From the NCBI GenBank assembly GCA_024529925.1, contig JAFEUB010001103.1, positions 525,001 through 589,000 on the forward strand: DNA of 64,000 nucleotides, written 5' to 3'. Shown in pieces: positions 1-12,183 of this stretch. This stretch comes from Ophthalmolycus amberensis (Eukaryota > Chordata > Actinopteri > Perciformes > Zoarcidae). Numbering within the stretch: position 1 is the stretch's first letter; each line of letters opens with the position of its first letter. The notes under the pieces were generated by a model. It did no database searches. It was not told the DNA's origin and saw nothing but the letters and a program-made list of their open reading frames with translations. The position numbers and the translations under genes were made by a program.

Positions 1-115
1 AGGGAGTGGAAAGTGTATCCTGAAGAATTTAATAAGAAAAGAGATCTTGATGGATTACAGACCTTCTCCACATCTCAGACATTTTCAGAATGATAAATCA
101 CAAAGGCCTTTTATA

Positions 116-137
116 CCCCCCCCCCCCCCCCCCCCCC
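116..137. repeat. Poly(C) tract, 22 C
   Basis: Uninterrupted run of C followed by a pyrimidine-rich stretch (T and C to about position 180). It is the first of many long C/G homopolymers in the window. Length may be inexact because such runs sequence poorly. Confidence 0.95.
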
Positions 138-340
138 TTTCTTTCTTTCTCCTGCCTTTCTCTCCCTCTTTCTCTGCCTTCCACTCATTCTCATCTCATG
201 AGCCTTGGCTTTCAATTGTAAGAGATTACAGGAGCATAGCCGGACTGCGGCCCGTCGAGGATCTTTTATTAATATTTATATGCATATGAAACAAGCCAAT
301 TCTAAGCTGTCGGTGAGCAGCTGAACCCTGCGGCCCCATT

Positions 341-371
341 GTGTATATATATATATATATATATATAAATA

Positions 372-419
<48 letters not shown>

Positions 420-421
420 TG
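341..421. repeat. (TA)n microsatellite, compound
   Basis: Two long TA arrays separated by a short AAATATGCAT interruption, and the same interruption recurs at the right edge. Open frames through it (IYIYIY peptides) are translation artefacts. Confidence 0.95.
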
Positions 422-661
422 CAAGAACCACTGTGTGTGTGGCGGTTGTGTGTCTGTGAATATACAGCATGTGTGCGTGTGCTGTGCAGTGTGTGTTCCA
501 CTTTGGCACTAACCGCCTACCCTGCGTCGTCCTGGGCCACCTGAGCCACCAGCGGTGTACCGGTACACCACAAGCGGTGTTTCCCCACCTGGGTTCGATC
601 GTTAGCAGGACTTTCTGGCTCTCTCTGTCTTCAAGGTTAAACAGGACTCTGAGGGTGGGGC

Positions 662-662
<1 letters not shown>

Positions 663-730
<68 letters not shown>
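663..730. repeat. (GT)34 microsatellite
   Basis: Pure GT array of about 68 bp, long enough to be polymorphic. The interval between 421 and 663 is unique spacer with no recognisable gene. Confidence 0.95.
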
Positions 731-732
<2 letters not shown>

Positions 733-1025
733 CGGCGGGGGCTCTAAATCTGCAAACAAGTGTGGAGCCTGGCAGTCAAGGCTATCGAAGGAGCTGATAT
801 CCCGCCGGTGGAGGGAGCAGAAGGAGACTAATCCTTCATACATAATAGATGGCCAAATCCTCTAAAACACAGAGACACTAGCTGCCTGTGCCGCAGAGGC
901 CCTGCCACTGCTAACAGATCAGACAGCAGGCATCCCCCTCCTTGCCACCTTCATTAATACTCAATTACAACAAAGCTCCTATACACCCATTGTCTCCTCC
1001 TGAAAAGGTGGGTCAGGTATAGCTG

Positions 1026-1040
1026 CCCCCCCCCCCCCCC
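1026..1040. repeat. Poly(C) tract, 15 C
   Basis: Uninterrupted C run. The flanking sequence 731-1120 is unique spacer in which I see no gene. Confidence 0.9.
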
Positions 1041-1119
1041 ATCCCATCACCCCTGTACACAGAGATAGTCAAATAATATCTTTGTTGCCGGAGTCAAGTG
1101 GCTGACCATCCTTGAGAAA

Positions 1120-1520
1120 TAACACCGTCCTCTCACCGCCACCACTTCACTTCGCATGTGTCTGTCGTGCCGCCGTGATCCAAACAGGAAGGCGGCGAAC
1201 AGATCTGAAGGAAGCTTGGGTGTTTACGCTCGCAGCTCACTGGCGTTGGTTGTTCCGCGAAACGGGAACAAACATAAACAGCATTTCGTTTACTCCACGG
1301 GCACTCTGGAGTCTGCCCGTGCCGCAGCTGCACGACGGCAGGCATTTTCAAGCCGAGAAGATGCCCGCGTGCCGCAAGCGTTCTCTTTCCCGAGCGTTAT
1401 CGTCTGCGAGCGATATGAAAGTTGACACGCACGCGAGGGTCCTTTTGATCAAGCGTCTTTGCGGCGTTCAACACTTTGCTACAGCCGTTCATTATGCTGT
1501 TGCACGGCGGTTCCTCGTGA
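1120..1520. other. CpG-dense patch, possible CpG island
   Basis: This 400-bp stretch contains many CpG dinucleotides (CCGCG, GCGGCG, CGCAAGCG, CGAGCGTTATCGTCTGCGAGCG and similar), whereas the surrounding spacer has few. Overlapping open frames of 140 and 89 codons run through it on the + strand, but neither resembles a protein I know. They are probably a by-product of GC-rich sequence. In fish genomes such local CpG retention usually marks an unmethylated promoter or enhancer, or an exon. I see no TATA box, splice-site pair or recognisable coding sequence that decides between these. Confidence 0.45.
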
Positions 1521-1529
1521 TGTATTGCA

Positions 1530-2940
1530 TTTGAAAGGCTGCATCTCTTTTGTTTCAAATCAATGATTCATATACATGGTCGTTTTGCACTTGATTGTAA
1601 CAGATAATTACTTGGAAATGCTGCTGCTTCACATTAAGAGTTACAACCAAAAATATCAAGCTGTCTCTCTGCGTCTGTGTCTCGTCTTTCTAAAACCGAA
1701 ATTGAATTCCTGTGATTTATTTGGCAGTTTGTTTTTTTAAAAGCCCTCAAAAGCTTTTTAATTGAACCAAGGGACAAATACCTGAAGGTGCTGACTTGAC
1801 TTGAGTTATTTGTTTATTTTTTTAGCTTTCACAGTCAAATACACCCACGCTGCTCTGTTGTATTAAGAAAAAAATAACCTAATATGTAAAATCACCCTTC
1901 CTTTCTTTCCCTTTTTTAAAGCCATACTCGAGCGGACTTTGATGCTTTGGAGTTAGTGCTTTTTAAACTCTGCTATAATAACACAAACATATTTTTTAAA
2001 TGTTTAATTGTGGACTGGATTCGCTATTTCACTTTTTCATTCCCCAAAATCTACATTTCCCTTTTATTCGTTGAGTGCACATTCTATCGAGTCACTACAA
2101 AAGTAATGAAATGCTTCCCCTCCTTGTTTTTTTTCACATTCTTAATATCTGTAGATGGAGAGCACTACGCTGAGTGGAAGATGTCACTAACAACACTTCC
2201 TGGCGTAGAATTAGACACTCAGGAATAGAGTATTGCTGCTGTTGTTCCAATTAGTGAGTCCCTGCATGACTGGCTTGCTTCTCCACTCATCCCTTCTATG
2301 CAACCCTTTCCATTGCCCCATCTATCCCCATTATACCCAATTTCTTCCTCACCAACTTCTATTTTTTCTCTCTTTCCAAAACTTTAGCCTCCTCGCTGCC
2401 TTTGGGGCTTCCAGATATTTCCAGACAGAAATAACGGAGCAGGTAAAGTTCTCTCAGCGCCTCGGAGAACGAGAAACCGAGAGCCCTTTTCCTCCTTTCG
2501 CCCTGTACTTTCTCTCTCTCTCCCCATCTTTCTCTTTGTCTAGGCAGGACTCCCCAGGCAGCAGGAGTCCCTGTGGGCTCCCAGTGTGATCCGTGGGTGT
2601 TTAGCTGTTAATCTGTCAGACTAATTCTACGGACAAAAAAATGCAGCGACGTATAATTCCCAGTCCACGAGGAGAAAATGACGTGGAGGCCATAGGCCAG
2701 CCTGGAGACTGATGAGCCACACTAGCATAATTAAGGCCAGCGCCTCCCTCGGGACGGGCCCACACGTCCCTCTCTTCCTCTCCATCCATCCATCTATATA
2801 CGCTATCTAGCTATCTATCTGTGTCCTTTATAGCTTCCTCTTCTCCCTGTTTTTTTTAATCTTCCCTTCCATTAACGTTGTTGGCGGTGAATGAAAAATC
2901 TTTTTTTTTTCTCTGCTGCTTGCATGGCAAGTAATGAGAG
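1530..2940. other. Non-coding spacer
   Basis: AT-rich unique sequence with a pyrimidine-rich block (about 2340-2540) and a short GGATAT/CTATC-type simple stretch near 2790-2820. No gene, RNA or complete mobile element is recognisable. Confidence 0.6.
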
Positions 2941-2953
2941 GGAAGGAGAATGA

Positions 2954-3008
2954 GAGATCGATAGATCGATAGATCGATAGATCGATATATATATATATAT
3001 ATATATAT
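2954..3008. repeat. (ATCGATAG)n plus (AT)n compound microsatellite
   Basis: Four units of the 8-mer ATCGATAG run directly into an AT array. The 8-mer is a dimerised GATA/GATC variant with CpG in every unit, which is unusual beside the CA/GT repeats that dominate here. Confidence 0.9.
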
Positions 3009-3702
3009 GTGCAAGAAATTGGTGCTGGATCTATTAAGTGTGCAATAGGGTTTGTTTCATCGAGGTGTTATTGCTCCCCACATCGCCTCTAAACTGTTTG
3101 CATGTTTAATTGTTGGGTGTTTTGTTTTTTTTACACACAATGGTGTTGATTTTCATAGAGACGCTGAGCTGGCTAACGCTTCTTCTTCTTTCCACATAAT
3201 GGCTTTCAATTCCCCATTTAATCTTCAGCCATTTAAGGATTAGCCTAAAGCGCAGCGGTGGAAACCAAATAAGTGCAACTAACTGGCGTCATTTCACTTT
3301 TACGGATAAAATCAATACAGATTTCACAAGAGCAAAATGTTTTTGTATATTAACTTCTCGCTGCCGTTGCTATTGATTCTAATTCATTCAATAACTTCTT
3401 CCTTGTTTCAGTGCTTTCTTCCCTCAATATCAAACATTTTGTGACACTAAAGTGTGTGCGTGTGTGTGTAAAGCAACCCTGCCGTACACAAAATCAGATA
3501 TAGTTTTGATGTGGAACAAGCATTTAGCACAGTTTGTACAATCCATGCTGTTATCATTTCTAAATGTGAGCCGTGTTAGCAGTGGGAAGCTGTAGCTTTG
3601 TTAGCGGCGGCTTGTGACAGCTCTGCTAGTGGAAGTGGTTGTTACTGCTGATCTAGCTGTGAAACACAGTGCCATGTCTCCAGGCAAGCTGGAAGATACC
3701 AT

Positions 3703-3733
<31 letters not shown>

Positions 3734-5186
3734 GCTCCAGCCTCACGCACAACCCAAATAGCGTGGATGGAGAGAGGGATCTCGACAGGAACGAGATGGG
3801 AAAATAGGCAGTCGTCCTTTTTCCTCCCTCACACCTGAGAGTCCCGTAGGCTGTGTATATAAGAGCACTTTTCTGTAACTCTCTCCATCAAGCTCTCCAC
3901 CTCCTACTCCTCTCTTCCCTCCTTCTCGACTTTCTTCTCTCACTGCAGGCGATTGGTTTGATCTCTGATCCCTGTAGTCCTGCCACTACCCTCCCTTCCC
4001 CCACAACCAAGCTCTGTTATTTGCTCAACCTACATGGATCTGCACTTTCCACACAAAACAAAACAGGGCAGCTCCCTGTGACACAAATACACTCGGATAT
4101 GTTAGCGGTCGTGTCTGACTCCGGCGCGTTCGGAAGCATGAATAGGATTTTTTGTTTTTCGTTTCTCCGGCTTCATGGCGTCGCTTTTTTTCTTTGTCGG
4201 CAGGACTGTGTGGGAGCAGTAATTCCCAGGTGAGATGTAAAGGAGAAGGCAAATGAGAAATAAAGAAGGCACAAGAGGAGATGCCTAAATGTGTGTCGCT
4301 TTGAAACCGAATAGCCTTGCCCCACAGCAACCTTTGAGTACAGCGAGCAACGGTTTCATGAAGCGCCACACCTTTCTCTCTCACTGCATCATCTTCACAG
4401 GATTGGATGAGACTGGTGTAATGGCACTGATGAAATGCTTCTTCTTTTTTTAACCCAAAAACACCTTCACAAGATCAGATAATAAATGAACAGATTTATT
4501 TTGGTGTCATCTTTTGCTTATAGGATTCAGAGCAGTGATTGGTGCCGAGATATCTCCTGAGAAAGACCAGACCTTGTTTCAAAGATCAAACAATCCATCA
4601 TTTAATTCCACTCTCCAGTACGGACTCTTTCAAATGGCTCTCCGGGGACTTGTTGTCTTTGAGAACTGCCAAAGAAAACATGGCGGGAACATGTTCTTTC
4701 TCTCCGTATCGCCGAGCTCTTTTGTCTTCTCTGACGCGGAGATAAACGCAAAAAGAAAATTATGCTTCTGTGTAAAAATGCCATTAGTCATTTGGTTGAG
4801 CCCCCCTCCATCTTTGACGGGAGAGCATTATGCTGTTAAAACAGCAGCATGCTCCCAGCCTTTGCCCGGGGTTCTCAAGGGAGGGGGGGGGGCAGCAGTT
4901 GTTGTTGCTCAAGAGCTCCATTCACTCTAAGTTGGCGAAAACACACCAAAGCATATGGCGGCTTGATTTAGTTAGCTTGTAAAATGATTTCATAAAACTA
5001 CATTTGGATGAAGATAACAAAGTAACCAAGCAATTAAATCCAGTATGGTCAATTTGAAGCACCTGATAGCACAGATCCAGCTGCGGTGGAACATCTGGCG
5101 AAGGCTCCGCGGATCGGTAAAGGGAGAAAACAAACAAAAAAAAAGCTGTGGATTCAACACTTCCTTTGCAGAAATCTCGCACGTGC
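3009..5186. other. Non-coding spacer with a (CA)n array
   Basis: Unique sequence containing a (CA)n array at 3703-3730 and a poly(G) run near 4880-4888. A TTTGCTTATAG/G acceptor-like site at about 4523 precedes an open frame of 138 codons. That frame has no recognisable domain and no convincing donor, so I do not call a gene. Confidence 0.6.
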
Positions 5187-5209
5187 AAAAAAAAAAAAAA
5201 AAAAAAAAA
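5187..5209. repeat. Poly(A) tract, 23 A
   Basis: Long A run inside unique sequence. No adjacent retroelement body or target duplication was seen, so it is not called a retrocopy tail. Confidence 0.9.
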
Positions 5210-8200
5210 GGTGCACGCGTTAAACTGCTGCATCCGAAGGCACTTTTAAAAGGTGAACTCAAAAAAAGACGTGGCATCCATCAGCTGTGTAAATGGGGGA
5301 AAAAAGGGAAACGAGTTCTCTGCCATCTGGAAAAATGAAAAAGGGCATTTGCTTTTCCCTGATCTCACCAGCATGACAGCAGCAAGAAACACTGGCATGA
5401 AGTCCTGCTCTCCCGGCCAGTATTGACTGCCGAGCTGCTGTGAGATTTAATGCTGGACCTGAGTTAACCCGCAGGTCAGGTGCTTCCAAAACCTTTTTAT
5501 TTTTAGTTTCACATTTATCTGACCTGAATGAGTCACCAGCCTCACCTTCAGCACATTTCTCTTCCCATCAAATGGGCCACACCAGCTTAAAAAAAAAAAA
5601 AACACTTTGTATCATCTATGTCCTTAAACCCACAAAAACTGGTCCCGCAGTATGGATGTTGGAGCGGCCATGAATGCAATCAATAGATACGAGAGTAAGT
5701 GAAACAAACGGGAGTTAGTAAAACAAATGGTTTTGATTTGATGCTGTAATCTGTGCGAGTGCTGCATGGGGGCCTGAGAGACAGCAACAACTATTATTAA
5801 TGGTAAACAGTGAATAAAAAGACTATAATAAGGCATGCATGATTAGATAAAGAGGAAAAGGTCGCAGCAGGTTGATGCATCTGTCTCATTAGCCGCTTTA
5901 TTTGTATCCCTTCGTTTACCCTTCATTAGCCTCCCTGTTTAATCCTCTTTCTCTCCTTTTTTTTCTGGAAGTCTCTGCTTTCATTAGGCTCCGCCGCTCT
6001 CTCCGTCGCCTCCTCTCTCGATGTGCTGCGTCTTAGTGTAACGGCTTCCCACAGTGTGTCTGTCTCCCCGAAAATGTCACCCCAGTCTTTGCTGCGCAGC
6101 GTACCACTTTTGACACGAGCGCTATGTGCGGCAGACAGGGCATAGGGATTAATTTGCCATATGTGTATACCTCAGCACCAGACAGGGGTAGAGACTGTGA
6201 CTGAGGCCTGTCTGGCGGCAGAGACGGAGCCTTACTCACTGGATCCATTGCGTCCCCCACTGCAACTTGGTGTCACAGGGAGTGATGGGGGGGGGGGGGG
6301 GATGTGCAACCCTGTGAGAACGACGGAGAGGGAGGGCGGGAGAGGGAGAGAGTATGTGCATGATATCACGGGGGGGAAATAAGTGAAAGGAGAGAGATCC
6401 CAGCTCAGAGACATAGAGAAGTGTGCTTTGTGGAGAGTTATCACTGTAATGCAGCTCAGTGCCAAAAGAGGTCATGTGCGTGCTGCAGATTCATTAGTTT
6501 CAGCAGACATTAATATCCTATAATCATTACCAGTTATAGCAAGGAACATTCTGTATGTGTGAGGCTTTATTAAGCACCGTTCCATAAACCTTAGGTAAAG
6601 TCTGAGATTAATGACACTGTCTCTACACTAGCCTGATTTGCAGTTCATTTTATCTGTGTTCTGAAGAAGGAAAGAAAGGTTTCGTCAGACGTGACTGCAT
6701 TAATAGTAATGTAGATGCATCTTTTACCTCCCTCGCATGCTTAATTTGTCTTTATATTACCTCATTAGATTAAATTGTCTGTTTACATCAAGGCCAAAGG
6801 TCGCATAGACGGTCCCCTAATGCAACTTGTTTCTTATTGACAGAGGGGAAAGCTAACTTGGAATGCTGCAAGGGTATTTGACATTCCATTTTTACATGCC
6901 AGCTACCACAGAGATGAAAATCTAAATGTATAGGCCTTTTCAAGCCAAACTGAAACTATAACTGGTGCACTCGGTAGAGTGCAGAGTGCAGATCTCGGCG
7001 AAGTGTGTCTGCCACGACCACAGCTGTATTGTGTGATTGAATGAATACAACATGCAATTGGCTCACCCACCCGTCAAGATATGCGAGTCATTGGAAGCCT
7101 TGAGATAAGTTCATTTCAAAGACTGCTCAGTATGTTGTCTATGGTAGTGAAGCACTTAAGAGAAGAATGGTGTTGTGTGCACCCAAGGTGTCGTGTTGAA
7201 GGTCACAATTGATGTTAAAGAATGTGTTTGCCTAGTTTGCTGAATAGCAGAAGGCTCAGTACAAGTTGCATTGCCAGTTCCCTGCAACACAAAGCTACAG
7301 AAGGTGTTCAGACGTTTCTCTCTATAGTTAACCTGCTGTATGTCGACCTTTCCATGCCATCAGATAACATGGCAATCTACTTCAAGACAACAGTGAAACC
7401 CATCCTGCTCTCTTCTCTTGATGATGAACTTGACCATTGCATGCACCGCACCTGCATTACAACAGCATTGTTCGTGACAGCCCACAGCAGCCTCGCCCTC
7501 CTAATAAAGTAATGTCTGGAGTGGCTGTGAGAGCCTTGTCTGGGTGGGTATGCAATGGGCTGGGGAGTAATGAGCAAGTCCGAGATAAATAATGGATCGC
7601 TGTCATTCATATTACAGAGGAAATTACTGTAATGGTGCATGCCGGGTGAAAGACCTCCATCAAACACATCAACACTCAGGACAAAGACAGAGAGGAAAGG
7701 GGGACAGAGGGAAGGAAGGAGGATGAGAGCGGATGACATCAAAGTTAAGGAGGGAGGAGATCGTCATCCACAAAATCACATCCTGCCACTTGAGGGCCGA
7801 CATGAATTGAAGTGAGGAAGGAAAGGCAGGAAACGAGCACCTGACTATTTTGAGGCTGAGATGGATGGAAACACCTAAAAGTTGCATTACCACCGTGACT
7901 TATGTGAGAAGGAAGTTCTCTCTCTCCTCTCCCGATACCTTCCTTCTCCTACCCTCCCACTTATTCACCCAACCCTCCCACCCTCACCCCTCTCCTCTGT
8001 GCTCTCCCAGGGCATTAGAAACAGAATGGTCTGAATGTGAGCCTCCAATAGTGGAGATAAATGGGATTTGAAGCACAGGCTATAAGGAGTGGCAGTCATT
8101 AGACAGTAAGTGAGCCAAGCGAGTTGTTAGGACATGAGCAGTGCTAGTCGTTAGGAAGGGATGGAGGGAGAGAGAGATGGAGCGATGGAGGGAAGGAAGG

Positions 8201-8380
8201 AGGCCAATGGCTGTTTGTTCTAGGACTAAGTGCTGGATAATGAGATCAGACTGACATGACCCGGCCCCAGAGCTGAGAGAGACAGCTTTGCCATTACACC
8301 TCTCCCCTCCTTCTCATTCTCTTTTCTTACACATACTTTCTCTTTCCATCTCTAGTTATCTCTCTTTTTTTAACTCTCTT
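5210..8380. other. Non-coding spacer
   Basis: Unique sequence with a poly(G) run at 6287-6301 and purine-rich stretches (about 6320-6410, 7680-7760, 8150-8210). No coding region, RNA gene or mobile element is recognisable. Confidence 0.6.
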
Positions 8381-8486
8381 TTTCCCCACACAAACTAAAA
8401 CTGCATTGGCAGCGACATGTGAGGTCGAAAGCGGCTGCAACCATAGTATCTGACAAATGTAAACAATAAAACAGGCACCACGCCTG

Positions 8487-8774
8487 ATTTGGTGTGAATG
8501 CGGCCTAAGTACAGCCAGCCTGATCTGGTCCTCCCATTCATTGGATTGTGGGTGGTATGTTTAACCTGCGGCGCTTGGGATGCGGGGGGTGTCGGGAAAA
8601 AAAACGGACATCTCGCTGCGGTTGCCAAATCACAGAACCGGCTATCTAGAGCTTTACAACCCAGCCATGCAGGAACAAAAACGCTTGGCGTTAACGGGCC
8701 ATTAAGTGTCACACTCCCACACCGCCTCTCAGATTGCCTGCAACGCCTAAATTTGGTGGGAATGCAGCCTTAGA
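8487..8774. repeat. Probable MITE remnant with diverged direct repeats
   Basis: A 24-bp segment at 8487-8510 (GATTTGGTGTGAATGCGGCC and following bases) recurs diverged at 8751-8774 (AATTTGGTGGGAATGCAGCC and following). The intervening 240 bp is CpG-richer than its surroundings. The phrase 'GTGTGAATGCAGCCT' is familiar from dispersed teleost repeats, but I cannot name the family. Direct, not inverted, orientation suggests a tandem or composite structure rather than simple TIRs. Confidence 0.4.
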
Positions 8775-8934
8775 ATACTAATATTGTGGTGATATGCTAA
8801 TTGGGCAGATAAAACTTCAGAACACATACAGGTTAAACCTTTAATAAACTGAAGCAAAGGTAAGATAAAGATTAATACTTGAGTTTGTTAGAATGTAAAG
8901 GCCTGAGAAAACTAGGGAAGGAAGGAGGAAAAGG

Positions 8935-9470
8935 CCATAGACTATAAAAAGTGGACGTAGTCACCATGGCGTCACAAATTTGGTTTGTGGACTTTCGTTT
9001 TGAAGCCTCGAGTTCGGCATTTTGGTAGTCTCCATCTTGGTTTTGCAACCAGAAGTGACACGAAAGGGTGGAGCTATGTACAACCAAACGCTGAATAAGA
9101 CATTTTAAGGCGACCAGAAATGTTACAATTAACCTTCATGAACTGAAAACACATTGTGAAAGAGTTGAAGTTGAAAACACAGACAACTTCCAGACCGGAG
9201 CAACGCTGTGGTAGCAATCTGTCAATCACAAGGTAGCCGCGCCCTAAAGCATGCACTGCTTTATTGTCTATTTTACTCCAAATAGGATCATCATTTACAA
9301 AATGAATGTCATGCTGTATTGAAGAAGACTTGAAACTAGCAATTGAGACCATAAACGTTTTCAACATTTGCTGAGGAAATCGATCAAGTGAAAAGTAGGG
9401 CTTTTTTATAATCTGACTTCTTTTTATAGGAGTCGTCCCCTGCTGGCCATTAGAAAGAGGTTTTTCCCCT
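8935..9470. repeat. Dispersed percomorph-fish repeat
   Basis: From GACTATAAAAAGTGGACG at about 8938 through 'CCCCTGCTGGCCATTAGAAAG' near 9460, the sequence matches my memory of a non-coding repeat present in many percomorph genomes. That repeat contains phrases such as TTTTGCAACCAGAAGTGACA and GGGTGGAGCTA. Open frames across it are incidental. I cannot assign a superfamily because no TIR or target duplication is evident. Recognition is from memory, not from a search. Confidence 0.55.
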
Positions 9471-12180
9471 AAAGAAGGCTGTAAGCCCACAGTGTGCTTA
9501 AAGGAAAGCGCTCGTCAAATGGTCACACAGCATCTGAAACCCTTTTCCGCATCGGAATTTCTGTCATTTTACAAAACCGACAAATTTGTCAAGCACACCT
9601 ACTTAAGCACGCAATCGGCCAGGTACACAAAAAAATACACCTGGAATGCCTTTGAGAAGGAGAAGTGCTCTATTATCCCATTTGTACAATTTGTGCATCT
9701 CTTTTCGACTTTTTGCCTCACCTTCAGGGGTGGCCATCTGAAATATGTATAACCCCTTTTTGGAACAGGTATAAAGTACTTTTTTTTCTAGGGGGCATAA
9801 ACACTTTGGAAACACTTTTGGAAGCAAACGCTGTCCTTTAACCTGTAACGCAGCTCCGTAGGCTTGACCATTCAGAATGTACTGCACGTCCACTGACACC
9901 ATTCCAATGACAGCTTACCCTAAAAAAGCAGCTACAATATAGATGTTTTCCTCTAAAGATTTGGACTCTGCCCTCCCTATTCAGGCTCGGTTGTTTCATG
10001 TGTCTCATTACTGACCATCTTGCTGCCAGCATTCAGGACCTGATGGACTCCCCGGACTGCCAAGCCCAGTCCACAATGTGACAGCAGCAATAGCGGAGCT
10101 ACTTCTAGTGTTGTCCCCCTTGTGGAGCTCAGCTGCGACGAGGGCGGTGAGACAGAGTGTGGCGGTGGCTGTCTAGAGCCTCTCACCTCTCAGACAATTA
10201 GGATGACAAGAGGCTGATCTGTATGCTGTTCCGAGGCATGGCGCCATGTGTTTTGTGCTGCTCCTTGTATAGCGGAGACGGGATTTCAGTGGTCATGAAG
10301 TCTGCTTTGATCAGATGAACTTCGGTAGGGAGGACATCGTAGAGGGAACGTGAATGGGGGGGGGGGGGAAACTGACACTCAAATGCACCCTGTCACTCCA
10401 GAATGTATTGGCTACCAGCATCCTCCCTGGAGCTTTGACCTGATCGGGGAGTAGGAAACCTATCCCTCTGCATATTATAGACAAGGAGATGATGGAAAAG
10501 CAAGAAGATATTACTCCTGGCAGCCCAGTCAGGGGGTGTCTTGTGTATTGCACATCGAGCAAAGTACCATTGAATGTGAGGGGAGATGTTAGGAGATGCA
10601 CTGAATCCACCTTAGTCTGTTGTATCTTAATAGTATCAGCTGAAAATGTTGCCAGAGCAGACGGATGTGTCTCGTCACTAGTGATTTGAGAGGAGACAGT
10701 CAGATAAATGATGTTGAATGGAATTAAGTGGTTGTTCAGTCTAAGTATTAGATTACAATAATAGTGAAACACAGAGACAATGTGATATGTTCAAATGTTG
10801 GTGCTTCTCTTTTGCTCCTTTCCTCACAGCAGAGCAGAAAAAAACATGAAAAGGCGATTGGTCAGGTGATTCTCTTCTGCCTAGCAACTGCTTCGGTTTG
10901 GGCAAACCTTACTGTAGGCAGCAACTGGATCCAAGCTGAATATGGTGGCTACATTTTGGATAGGACAAAAGGTATATTCCCTCCCACCACATGCCAAAAA
11001 TGTACAAGTAGCTTCCAGCCACAACAGTGAGCTTATTAAGAAACTTTATAGCTGCCGGTGAAGACACATGCAGCTTAATAAGTCTTTAATTACTTTGAAT
11101 ATGATGTCATTGTTTAAGCAGTGTGTTTATGTTGGACAGGTATGTGTACAAAGCCACAATGACTTGCTGACAAATGCAATTTCTAGACGTTCCACGCCCA
11201 CACAAGCAGACACCAGTGTCAGGACAGATTATGTTGTTGCTATAAAGTAAAAGGCGATGTAAAGCTGTCAAGATGGGGGAAAAAAAGCAATGCTTATTTA
11301 AAGATTAAGCAACTTATCTTAAAAAATACAAGGTATTATTAGAGGCATACATGTTTTAAAAGTTAGCTCACCATCAAAGATGTCAAGAGATTTGGGTTTG
11401 ATGAGATTTATCCCAGCAGTGCAATTGTAAGCAACCGTCATTGCCTCATTGTTGAAGCTGTCTGAAAGCACTGAGAAAGATGTGTTTTGTGAAAGAGAAA
11501 CTCATCGCTGATCCCAATAGTTTAGTTGGAAAGAAAAAGTCTGCCATCAATGTTTTTCCACTTGGACTTTCTGTTCTTTGAAAGGGAAAACGGTGGCAGC
11601 TGCAGGCCATTTATTCAGAAGGTGATTTTCCCAGTTACTGCAGCCACTTTTGTGCAAAATAAATCCAGGTGGCCATTGTTTTTGCCAAAGCACAGTGCGG
11701 GAAGGTGTACAACAGCGAATGTCCATTAATGACTGTTTGACTGACAATAGTTTGAATGCAGCCATCAATGCTTGTTTGGCAGCTTATTGATTGATTTCTT
11801 GGAGGATTGGGACGCTGCAACACCTTAAGATTTGTGAAGTTGCTAAGAGCCTCCTTAGTTTTGTGGTCTTGACACACCGCTGAAGAAAAGTGTATCAAGT
11901 AAGTAATTCAAAACATTTAACTTTTATTAAATCATAGAAGTCGGTTAGAATACACCAAAGTCAAAATGCTGAAATATTGATTCAGAGCGACAGAGGCAAA
12001 GGCAACCACAGTAAATTATTGAGAAGATGAAAAAAACTGTTTTTGCAGAACTGCTATTTATTCAGGGTTCACAGTAGTTGTGTTCGTGTTTATACTGTAG
12101 TTATCTGCTGTAAATGCACAATTGTCTTACTAGGCTGACAAATGCTCTATTAAATACTTTGTTCCTTCACACCCAACATT
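9471..12180. other. Non-coding spacer
   Basis: Unique sequence with a poly(G) run at 10356-10368. I see no exon, RNA gene or mobile element. Open frames of up to 153 codons (e.g. 10311-10772, minus) have no recognisable motif. Confidence 0.6.
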
Positions 12181-12183
12181 AAA

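Noticed and set aside
545..615. Possible tRNA or tRNA-derived SINE: a GGGTTCGATC box-B-like word with a palindrome GGTGTACCGGTACACC upstream
   Set aside because: No box A at the right distance, no acceptor-stem pairing, and no SINE body or tail.
1112..1534. 140-codon frame as a real coding exon
   Set aside because: It overlaps an equally good 89-codon frame in another phase and a minus-strand frame, and has no motif. CpG-rich DNA lacks stop codons by composition.
2949..3008. CRISPR-like or regulatory tandem array (ATCGATAG repeats)
   Set aside because: The units are directly adjacent without spacers and grade into (AT)n. It is a microsatellite.
5187..5209. Poly(A) run as the tail of a processed pseudogene
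   Set aside because: No gene-like body upstream on either strand and no target duplication.
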